A stretch of DNA of 64,000 bases from Shewanella gelidimarina. GTDB lineage: Bacteria; Pseudomonadota; Gammaproteobacteria; Enterobacterales; Shewanellaceae. The stretch covers positions 1 to 64,000 of the forward strand of contig NZ_JAKIKW010000007.1 in NCBI RefSeq assembly GCF_023283945.1. Reading direction: 5' to 3'. The notes beneath the pieces are model-generated. The model had not been told where the DNA came from. It saw only the letters and a program-made list of their open reading frames with translations, and made no database searches. Positions 56,689 to 64,000 of the stretch are shown piece by piece (within the stretch, counting starts at the first letter, position 1; each line of letters begins with the position of its first letter). Both the position numbers and the translations under genes were made by a program.

Positions 56689-57540
56689 CTATCGGAGCAG
56701 ATTAAGAAAGTCATCAGGTGCAGGTGTCTCGAAAGTGAGTCGCTTGCCTGTCTTTGGTCGCGTAATACTCAGGCGTAATGCATGCAGCCCCATGCGCGGG
56801 CCTTCAGTTCCATAACGGGGATCGCCAATCAGCGGATGCCCTAGCCAAGCCATGTGGGCACGGATTTGATGTTGTCGACCCGTCTCCAGTTGAACTTCAA
56901 GCAATGACCGCTCCCCCACTGTCCGCTGGGTGTTAAAATGCGTGATGGCTTTTTTAGCTTCTGGATGTGGACCAACTATCATTTGATACTTCTCAGGATC
57001 TATTCTCAAGGGCTGGTCAATGGTGCCTTGACTCGGATTAGGGCAACCTTCAACCACCGCAAGGTAAGTTTTTTCGGCCTCACCCCAGCCATCCATAACG
57101 GCTTCGCGCATTTCGCGAGACGTTGCAAACATCAAAACACCCGATGTATCACGGTCAAGCCTATGCACCGGCCAAAGATTAACGGTACGCTTAGGACGCG
57201 TGAGCTGCTTGCGAAGAATGGCAAGCGCATGGTCTTTGTTTTCATTGGCTGTTGCCACTGACAACAAGCCAGCAGGTTTGTTGATGACGATAAGATCGTT
57301 GTCCGAATACAAGATTTCAAGCCGGGAGACTTTAAGTTGCACGTTCTTCCCCGTAGCCCGAACTTCTACATCATCGCCGACGTTGATCTCATGATCATGG
57401 CGCATGATCGGCTGACCGTTGACGATTATGCATCCTGTTGTCAGCCGTTGTTTAATTTTGCTGCGACTCCAGCCTTTTAGCTCGGTGGTGAGGAAAGAGA
57501 GTAGAGGCGATGCCTGTTTCACTCGTAATCTTTCAGACAT
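56689..57540 (-). CDS. RluA-family pseudouridine synthase with S4 domain
   Basis: 283 residues. An S4 RNA-binding domain spans about residues 12-65, followed by the RluA catalytic domain with the active-site motif HRLDRDTSGVLMFA and ending HQIRAHMAWLGHPLIGDPRYG. These enzymes convert uridine to pseudouridine in rRNA or tRNA; which position cannot be told. ATG at 57540. Confidence 0.9.
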   Translation of the reverse strand: MSERLRVKQASPLLSFLTTELKGWSRSKIKQRLTTGCIIVNGQPIMRHDHEINVGDDVEVRATGKNVQLKVSRLEILYSDNDLIVINKPAGLLSVATANENKDHALAILRKQLTRPKRTVNLWPVHRLDRDTSGVLMFATSREMREAVMDGWGEAEKTYLAVVEGCPNPSQGTIDQPLRIDPEKYQMIVGPHPEAKKAITHFNTQRTVGERSLLEVQLETGRQHQIRAHMAWLGHPLIGDPRYGTEGPRMGLHALRLSITRPKTGKRLTFETPAPDDFLNLLR

Positions 57541-58378
57541 AGTAAGTTGTTCTCCAGCTTGGTGTTTCTAGTAATTCAATAGACATAATAATCATACCAA
57601 CGCCCACATAACAGGCAAATAATACTTGGCTAAAATTGGTGAAAATGAGCGTTTAACGTACATTCGATGCGTTTGTTAAGTGTCGCGGCACTGATTTTCA
57701 GTAATGAAAGTAAATGAAGTCAGTTATCGAGTTTGAAGCATTGATACCGATAACGCTCTCATTATGTCCAATGAACGGCCACATTATAAAATCAATAATG
57801 TGAGATTCTAACAGCAAGAGATCAATACCACTAGATAACCGCAGTTTATAAAAATGGGGCTTCAATGCTTTCCATCAGTAAAACTTCAAAAAGAGCGCTA
57901 TGGAGGGAGTAATAACGGCTTTGGGCGTAAGAACCTTTGCCCTGATAAGCACCTGCAGACAATAATGTTTGAACCGTTTTTCACTTCGTTTTGAAGAGCA
58001 TTTTGTTAACGCATTTATGAACAAAATCTTGTTAGCGTTAATACTCAAAATTCTATAATTCACATTACAATAAAGATGGTAAAACTCGGTTCTTGTTAAA
58101 TTCGATAATCAAGAATACTGCAAGCGTTAAGCTTTACAACATCGAATAATAGTTAAGAAATCAGAATTGTATTCGTTGAGAGATGGATTGCAGTTTACTC
58201 TCGCAACAGGAAGCTAACTAGCAAGGTTAGGAGCTCTTATTATCGAGAGTAGATGACGCCCCCCCCCCCTCGGCAACATGCTTCTTAGTTGCTCTACCTT
58301 CTAAATCCATTCAATCGTGTGCGGAGCCGCATCTAGAGTGTTTTTTGGTCTGGTAGCTAGAGACCTCCAGCTACCAGA
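57541..58378. other. Gene-free stretch with an 11-C run
   Basis: 840 bases in which I see no convincing gene. Small frames are AT-rich and lack family signals. A run of 11 C lies at 58259-58269, a slippage-prone tract downstream of the HAD gene's 3' end. Confidence 0.5.
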
Positions 58379-59021
58379 TTATGCGTGTTTTCCAATAATA
58401 TGAAGCAGGTCTTCAACATTTCTCGCAATGTAATCAGGCTTAACTTCCCAACGTTCAGGCTCTGAACGACTATATGCGGCAGCGACAGAAATCACCTTGG
58501 CACTTCCTCCAAGTGCTGACTGCAAATTACGGGCAAACTTGGCGTCTGCTTCATGGTCACCGATGTACATTAATAATTTACAATTTCTATGCCCAAAAAT
58601 TGACTCCACACACTTGAGACCACCAAATGAATGTGGTTTTTGGTGACCATTTGATACATCGTCGTAACCAACAATAGCTTTAAATGGTGCGTCTATCCCA
58701 TTGCGTTTAAGCACCCTACTAATATTTTTTTGCGAGTTTTGAGAGCAAATACCATGGTGTAATTTAGAAAAATGCTCAACGACATTTTTTATTCCGTCAA
58801 AAAGTGCAACTTCGGTTTGGTTTTTATCTTGGTGTTCAGCCCACATACTGCCAGCTTGAATCATCTCGCCATGAGATAGACCGTAGTAATCAACATATAA
58901 TTCTTGCCAGTTAAATGTGGAGCAACAATAGATAGAATTGCTTTTGTAAAAAAGCAATATTCTTCGGCACTGAATTAACGAGTGTCCCATCGTAATCCCA
59001 CAGTATTGCATCTAATTTCAT
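58379..59021 (-). pseudogene. HAD-family phosphatase, frameshifted near the start
   Basis: The ATG at 59021 opens a frame MKLDAILWDYDGTLVNSVPKNI with the HAD motif I (DYDGT). This frame stops after 36 codons. The bulk of the protein continues in another frame from about 58950 to 58379: NWQELYVDYYGLS, ICSQNSQKNI (motif II region), KPHSFGG and YIGDHEAD (motif IV). Some residues between motif I and NWQELY may also be missing. A sequencing or assembly error is possible. An intact copy would be a phosphoglycolate-phosphatase-like hydrolase. Confidence 0.75.
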
Positions 59022-59090
59022 TTCATCATCTCATTGTCCAATAAACCGATTTGGATCATACACCTTGCAACGAATTGGCAAAGCTTAAAC

Positions 59091-59440
59091 ATAGCCAGCC
59101 ATTAATAATCAACAACATAACTAGCTTTCAACTCAATATCAATGATTGACGTCTATCAAAGACAAACTTGAACACTGTTCAACAGAGTGGCGCGATTAAA
59201 TACCAGAAAATAAGTGAAGTAACTGAGATTGGTGAGTTTTAAGGCGTGGATTGTTAACCTGTAGATTAACATAGGAAAGGGCTGTTGAAGTTACGGTCTT
59301 TAGGCAAGTCTACTTGCATATACTGATAACTATTTGAAAAGTGCCGCGGGCGTGTATCTAAGTTTTCACAGTAACTGCTTAGCTCTTGCAACGTCCCGAC
59401 TGGGCCGTGAAACAGTTGCCCAAACTCGGTGGTGATTTTT
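59091..59440. repeat. Direct repeat A (about 350 bp)
   Basis: From ATAGCCAGCC at 59091 to about 59440. It matches 61991-62342 with scattered substitutions and small indels. It covers the 3' end of the ruined transposase and about 190 bases beyond it. Confidence 0.85.
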
Positions 59441-60310
59441 AGCCAATTAGCGGCTGGGATATTTAATCGATTCAAAATCATTTCTGCACTTGAAGAAATA
59501 GCACCACACTTATCGTTACGGATTATTCTGCCTGTTCCATCAACCAGTTCAAGGTAGTCTTTCAGCGAGAAAGCACTACCTTTGGGTTGATGCTCTCGCT
59601 CATTGTCAATAAAGGCTAATAGCTTGCTCGGTTGTTGACCTTTAAGCGTTGCAGTGACTCTGAGTTTTAAACTGGTGAAGTCCGATTGCTCTGGCGTTTA
59701 CGCCATCTTCGCACGGATTGGCCTATCTATTAGCAAAAAGTGTTCGACATAGGTCATACAAGCCAGCACAGCGGCCTCATCCAAAAGGGCTTGAGATTTA
59801 AACCGCCCTTCCCAAAAATGCCCAGTGCAGTAATCTTCAAAGTTGGCTTGTCTAGCTATTGGTTCATTCAAACATCTCATGAACCATTAGATATCACTGA
59901 GTCTTGAGCGGTAAATCGCTACTTGGTGCTTTAACTGAGCAACTAGGTGTTCTTCAATCACTTCACCTTTAGCAAACTTTTGAGTCAGCCCTGTACCGTT
60001 AAAGCATTTGTGCCCATTGCTCAACAACATCCCTATCTGACCAGAAATTTACTTTGTCTACATCGATATACAGCACGATATGCAAATGATGACTTCCTCT
60101 CAGTTACTAAGAATGCATAAGCTGCAACATCAATAGCAAACACCTCGGTAAGCTTCAAAATTTGCGTTTATAGCCAACTTCGGCGATGGTCATATTTTTT
60201 CCCGTGTACTTATCATCACCGCACACTATTTATGAAAAGTCAGGCACGCCGCACGACACGGCTACAACAATTATAATCAGGGTTCTTCTTGGCCTTGGTA
60301 TACAACCTCC
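59280..60310 (-). pseudogene. Ruined Y1 (IS200-like) transposase
   Basis: Fragments in changing frames on the minus strand follow the order of one Y1-type transposase: CCSRVVRRA near 60260, an HHLHIVLYIDVDKVNFWSD part near 60070 (the HUH motif read through frame changes), GLTQKFAKGEVIEEHL, RSRLSDI, then [34 protein letters not shown] (59698-59880) and NRLNIPAANWL..FHGPVGTLQELSSYC (59281-59481). Several stops and shifts show it is dead. Confidence 0.85.
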
Positions 60311-60658
60311 TTGTTAAATGCTCTTTCAAAGCTTAGTAGGAGGTCGTTCTTTATGCCATTAACTATGGGCGGCACTATTTTTGACTTGATTAAAATCTAA
60401 TTAAATTAGCTCTTTATGATGACTTGTCATGATGTTCGATTAACTGATGCACAGCCTCGAGCAGCTGTCACTCAAACCCGAGAGCCTAGGACATCGGTTC
60501 CGCTGCAATGCAATACTAGGCTAGGTGCCGTTTCCCGGAAGTATACGTTTTAACCACGTGCTATAGCGCACATACTGAGGATACCTTGGTAGTATCCTCG
60601 ACTATGTTGGTAGTATTCTCTACGACGTCCATTAGGCATTTATAAGAGAAGTAACTAA
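60311..60658 (+). promoter_or_regulatory. Upstream region of the AAA gene
   Basis: No gene. It contains a perfect 8-bp hairpin GAGGATAC / GTATCCTC (60577-60599) and a repeated TTGGTAGTATYCTC (60586-60599 and 60606-60619). These lie 40-80 bases before the AAA start codon and could bind a regulator or shape the leader RNA. Confidence 0.45.
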
Positions 60659-61849
60659 ATGAACGAGTTATTACTACAAGTAAGGACACTCACCAACGGT
60701 GATCCTTTGTTGACAGCTGTAATTGTCGGAGTATTGACATTAACGTTAAGTGGACTAGTGGGCTATATGTTAAAAGGTATCCCCTCGAAGATGTTAAGCT
60801 TGGTCAGTAGCCTGCTGTTGATACGGCTGACTATAGACGACAGCCAGCAGGTGCGTACAGAGGTATTCAATAAACTGTCCTTTCTGATAAGTAACACTAC
60901 CGTTCCGCTGTTTTCACGCTCTATCTCTGAGGCTGTGTACTTTGACTATAGTGCGAGTTACGACGGTCTTATCAGTGTTAAATCTATCGGTTACGGCATG
61001 CACGTGTTTAAATACCATGATTGCTTCATGCTGGCGACTCGGTCTAAGGTCGATAGCACTATGCCGTACGATACTATTACTATAGCTGTACCATGGTGGT
61101 CGAAAGATAAACTATATAGCTTTTTAGAAGATGTTCGTGGAGACATATCTACTGAGCCAAAGGTTAATATTTTCGAGGAAACTGAATGGTGTCGCTATGG
61201 CACATTAAAGTCATCAGGTTTTAGAGAATTAGTGCTAGATGGAGGGTTTAAGCAGGAGCTACTTCGTGAAGTAGGTAACTTTGCAAGTAGAGATAAATCG
61301 GTTGTAAGTAAGCTAACCTTACTGCTACATGGACGAACGGGTACCGGTAAGACTGGTATAGCTAGAGCCTTAGCGGTTGAATATGATCGCGATCTATACA
61401 TACTTAATCTTTCTACTGTAAACGATGTCACTGTTCATAAGGCGATTAGAAAGATACCGCCTGGAGCCATGTTGTTAATAGAAGACTGTGACTGTGTAAA
61501 GGCTACGGTATCACGTGCTGCAGAAAGTAACGTAGATAATCCGCCGCTAACCTTAGGTGGCGTACTTAACGCGCTAGACGGAGTCATTCCTCTTGAAGAC
61601 TGTCTTGTAGTAATGACCACTAACCATCTTGAGAGTCTCGATCCTGCGTTGATACGTAAAGGTCGTGTAGATGTCAGTATTGAAGTACCGCTTATAAGTG
61701 CAAAACAAATCAATGAAGACTACCAGGACCGTTTTGGCGCAGTTATCAATAGAACTGAACCTATGTTAGGTTGTGAAGTATATGAACTCCATCGTAGAGC
61801 CAGCTTAAGATATGGTGTGTGTTGTAAGCCTCTAGGCCTATTAGGGTAA
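60659..61849 (+). CDS. Membrane-anchored Bcs1-like AAA ATPase
   Basis: 396 residues. A hydrophobic segment (about 17-39) is followed by a beta-rich region (about 80-190) as in Bcs1 N-domains, then an AAA core: Walker A GRTGTGKT (225-232), Walker B MLLIED (271-276), sensor-1 TTN (320-322) and arginine finger region RKGR (333-336). The C-terminal lid is short (about 50 residues). Bcs1 relatives in bacteria are mostly of unknown function and some occur in phages and conflict islands. No partner gene is adjacent. It is flanked by two 350-bp direct repeats. AAGAGAAG precedes the ATG. Confidence 0.8.
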   Translation: MNELLLQVRTLTNGDPLLTAVIVGVLTLTLSGLVGYMLKGIPSKMLSLVSSLLLIRLTIDDSQQVRTEVFNKLSFLISNTTVPLFSRSISEAVYFDYSASYDGLISVKSIGYGMHVFKYHDCFMLATRSKVDSTMPYDTITIAVPWWSKDKLYSFLEDVRGDISTEPKVNIFEETEWCRYGTLKSSGFRELVLDGGFKQELLREVGNFASRDKSVVSKLTLLLHGRTGTGKTGIARALAVEYDRDLYILNLSTVNDVTVHKAIRKIPPGAMLLIEDCDCVKATVSRAAESNVDNPPLTLGGVLNALDGVIPLEDCLVVMTTNHLESLDPALIRKGRVDVSIEVPLISAKQINEDYQDRFGAVINRTEPMLGCEVYELHRRASLRYGVCCKPLGLLG

Positions 61850-62706
61850 AACATGCCGCGTACATAAATGGAGAAAGGGGATCAGAGCTTGATGGATCCC
61901 CACGAATTTAAAAACGAGCTTGTAGTGCATTGATGAATTCTCTTAGTGCATCAATGCCGCGTTCTACATGCAAGTGCACTGCAAATAGATATAGCCAGCC
62001 ACTAATAATCAATAACATAACTAGCTTTCAGCCCAATATCGACGATTGAAGTCTATCAAAGAAAACTTGAACCATTTCCAACAGAGTGGCTGCGGATAAA
62101 GGACGCAGAATAAGTGAATTAGCGGGGATTGGTGAGTTTTAAGGTGTTGAATATTAACTCAATGGACTAACTGAGAAAAGGGGTCTTGAGGCGGTGAGTT
62201 AGAGTCTAGTTTACTTGAATATACTGACAGCTATTTGAAAAGTGCCGTCGGCGTTTATCTAGGGGTTCGCAGTAGCGGCTAAGCTCCTGCAGCGTACCCA
62301 CTGGGCCGTGAAAAAGTTGTCCAAACTCTGTGATGATTTTCACCCGAAAAACTAAAGCCACCCATCGTTAATCAATAACATAAGACATCATATACAAATG
62401 CATAGGATTTGCGCAATGTTCGGTATTGGTGGTTTTCGAGGATCACTGAATGATAGCCTGATATAAGGAAAAGTAAGGTAAAGCTGCTTACGAAATCTAC
62501 TATCGAATTGTTGTGGAAACACACAAAGGGGCAAAAGCTCGTTAGACGAAACTGCCAAATTGAATATGCAATGTTGATAACGCGGACGCTACTAGAAATT
62601 CGACTATGCTTACCAAGCGTTGATATATATCAAGTTATATCACCTAAATGTCGTGTAAATTGCTTCGACCTTCCTTAATCAATCAGTCATATAAAGGATT
62701 ATTGTC
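61850..62706. other. Repeat-rich gap after the AAA gene
   Basis: No gene supported. Perfect hairpins GGGGATC / GATCCCC (61877-61901) and GCATTGATG / CATCAATGC (61927-61957) lie right behind the AAA stop; direct repeat B follows. 62343-62706 shows nothing I recognise beyond the probable promoter region of the hupE-like gene. Confidence 0.5.
61991..62342. repeat. Direct repeat B (about 350 bp)
   Basis: Second copy of the sequence at 59091-59440. The portion 62180-62342 (minus strand) is the C-terminal end of another Y1 transposase copy, cut off abruptly after TGATGATTTT. Confidence 0.85.
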
Positions 62707-62709
62707 GTG

Positions 62710-63285
62710 ATGCGCTTAATTAGTTTAGTTTTCCTTACGCTTTTTTTTGCACTCCCAATCCAAGCCCATGAGCTACATTCTTCCGGTGGTTTTATTTCTG
62801 GATTTAATCACCCCGTTCTCGGTTTTGATCATATGTTAGCCATGATATGTGTTGGGCTTTTAAGCACCCGACTTGGCGATCGTGCAATCTGGACCGTACC
62901 CACTGTGTTTGTTTTATTCATGCTTATTGGTGGCATAATTGGCTTACTCGCGATACCGATTCCGTTCGTAGAGATAGGTATTGCTACTTCTGTTTTGTTA
63001 TTAGGGTTAGCATTAGCCATAGACAAAAGATTACCTCAGTTATTGGTAATGGGATTTGTCGCCCTATTCGCCATATTCCATGGTCATGCTCATGGTGTTG
63101 AGATGCCCCAACTAGCTGACCCCGCTCTCTACGTTTTAGGGTTTATCTTTGGTACTGCATCTATCCATATTGTTGGGGTTTTATTAGGTATGGCTATGCA
63201 GCAAAAAGACCCTCAGCATCGTTTAATTCGCTCATCTGGTGGCGTCATAGCACTTATCGGTGGTTATATTTTGGTCAGCATTTAG
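62710..63285 (+). CDS. HupE/UreJ-family metal permease
   Basis: 191-residue membrane protein with a cleavable or anchoring N-terminal helix ending IQA, then about six helices. The family motif HPVLGFDHMLAMICVG is present, and HGHAHGVE is a likely metal-binding cluster. HupE/UreJ proteins take up nickel or cobalt for hydrogenase or urease. No such enzyme gene is in the window. ATG at 62710 preferred over the GTG directly before it. Confidence 0.88.
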   Translation: MRLISLVFLTLFFALPIQAHELHSSGGFISGFNHPVLGFDHMLAMICVGLLSTRLGDRAIWTVPTVFVLFMLIGGIIGLLAIPIPFVEIGIATSVLLLGLALAIDKRLPQLLVMGFVALFAIFHGHAHGVEMPQLADPALYVLGFIFGTASIHIVGVLLGMAMQQKDPQHRLIRSSGGVIALIGGYILVSI

Positions 63286-63377
63286 TCGTTCCTATACCTT
63301 TTTGAGCCTGTCCAACACCGGAACTGGAATACTGTGTTGCTATAGAGTTTAAACTTGCTTCAGGCGAGAAATCTCAC

Positions 63378-63507
63378 TTGGAGCCTAGAAAGAATAAGCC
63401 CGCTATTATTAATCAGTTGCACGAAGCTGCGGCTGTACAACTTAGGCCTGTATTGATGACTACAGCCACTATGGTTATTGGCGTATTCCCACTTCTAACT
63501 GGAGTTA
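63378..63507 (+). pseudogene. Fragment of an RND efflux pump gene
   Basis: About 40 codons reading NQLHEAAAVQLRPVLMTTAT and MVIGVFPLL, the strongly conserved membrane segment of AcrB/MexF-type RND permeases. Nothing before or after continues the protein; the sequence changes character at about 63505. It is a remnant. Confidence 0.75.
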
Positions 63508-63652
63508 ATCGGGTCAGAGTAAAATTTAGCGGTGTCATTTTCGAAAACAGGGACATCAATTGAACCAACCTTTGGTGCAGGTATTTCATCCATAATTTGA
63601 TTAGTTGCTGTACGTCAAAAGCCGATGAATCTTGAGTTGTCGAAATCACGAT

Positions 63653-63682
63653 CTAACCAACTTTGGGGGGAAAGTGAGTTAG
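63653..63682. repeat. 12-bp imperfect inverted repeat
   Basis: CTAACCAACTTT-GGGGGG-AAAGTGAGTTAG, 10 of 12 pairs. No T run on the minus strand, so not a clear terminator for the frame that ends at 63684. Confidence 0.5.
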
Positions 63683-63683
63683 C

Positions 63684-63974
63684 TCAGACCAAAGAGGTTC
63701 CAATTGCCTGCGGCTGGCATATGTGCAGACGCAACTGAGGCTCGCTGCAACTCTTTATAAAATGAAGGGTCCATGTAAGCTCAACGAGGGCATCTAATCC
63801 CCAAGAATGGCGGAAATACCAAATTATGTAGGGAACAGAATTGGCCATGTTTCCGAAGCCTGATGCTTCAAAATTGATAGCTTTCACTCTCGGCCAAATT
63901 AGGGCAAAAGCCCCACTACCTTGGTCAAGCGTTGCTTGATAAACCTCAAGACCACTAACCAACTTTGCGTGCAT
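63684..63974 (-). CDS. Doubtful 96-residue frame at the window edge
   Basis: A frame of 96 residues with several Trp and no recognised family. It may be part of a gene that is broken or extends in a different frame beyond the window. No good ribosome-binding site is visible. I list it only as a possibility. Confidence 0.25.
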   Translation of the reverse strand: MHAKLVSGLEVYQATLDQGSGAFALIWPRVKAINFEASGFGNMANSVPYIIWYFRHSWGLDALVELTWTLHFIKSCSEPQLRLHICQPQAIGTSLV

Positions 63975-64000
63975 AAATGAGTTAGAGCAGCAAGGGAAGT

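Noticed and set aside
57875..58063. 62-residue minus-strand frame in the gap after the pseudouridine synthase
   Set aside because: AT-rich, Lys/Asn/Ile-rich, no family resemblance, no start signal.
59266..59481. 71-residue frame as an independent gene
   Set aside because: It is the C-terminal fragment of the ruined Y1 transposase, recognised by the FHGPVGTLQEL segment and by the copy at 62180-62342.
63653..63682. Integron attC site
   Set aside because: CTAAC/GTTAG ends pair, but the expected inner boxes and an adjacent cassette gene or integrase are missing.
1..64000. CRISPR arrays, rRNA or tRNA genes
   Set aside because: No regularly spaced repeats, no tRNA TPsiC-type GTTCGAATC arm in a cloverleaf context, and no rRNA-like sequence seen.

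Overview
The window looks like a chromosomal segment of a Shewanella-type marine gammaproteobacterium. The evidence is the small tetraheme cytochrome CctA (typical of Shewanella), a second elongation factor G (FusA2), an assimilatory nitrate cluster, a complete biotin locus and the divergent gltA / sdhCDAB-sucABCD locus. Taxonomy is inferred from gene content only; there is no rRNA or tRNA gene to support it.

Layout. 0.1-3.5 kb: small exported proteins, a GNAT acetyltransferase, a YdjA-type nitroreductase and a DoxX protein. 3.6-8.1 kb: a thiamine-uptake unit on the minus strand. It begins with a TPP riboswitch, followed by a TonB-dependent receptor, a small YkoF-like protein, a PnuC/PnuT-type transporter and a thiamine-kinase-like phosphotransferase. 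8.2-12.4 kb: YcfL lipoprotein, two tandem hotdog thioesterases, HinT and small regulators. 12.6-24.75 kb: nitrate assimilation on the minus strand, in the order nasA, cobA, TrpD2-like gene, nasT, leader with terminator, nirB, nirD, NarK-type transporter, PP2C-kinase fusion. Two sigma-54 promoters and NtrC-like inverted repeats are visible. 25-32.4 kb: cctA, htpX, then bioBFCD divergent from bioA. 32.5-42.7 kb: a metallopeptidase, a decayed 1.2-kb stretch, fusA2, a P-loop kinase, cobB, fur, an acetyltransferase, a GltB-like FMN protein and an AEC transporter.

43.7-45.0 kb: a complete IS3-family element with a 3-bp target duplication, inserted beside the sucD terminator. 45.1-56.4 kb: the TCA-cycle locus (sucDCBA, sdhBADC on minus, gltA on plus), then a diverged duplicate of the gltA 3' end and terminator. 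56.7-57.5 kb: a pseudouridine synthase. From about 58 kb to the end the sequence is accessory and eroded. It has a frameshifted HAD phosphatase gene, a ruined Y1 transposase, two ~350-bp direct repeats flanking an orphan Bcs1-like AAA ATPase, a HupE/UreJ protein and an RND-pump fragment.

How it fits together: nitrate enters through NarK, is reduced by NasA and NirBD, and CobA supplies siroheme precursor. NtrC/sigma-54 would sense nitrogen status and NasT would relieve the terminator in front of nirB. The thiamine unit would be shut off by TPP through a hairpin that hides the receptor's ribosome-binding site. The least explained objects are the PP2C-kinase in the nitrate operon, the TrpD2-like gene beside it, and the membrane-anchored AAA ATPase between direct repeats.
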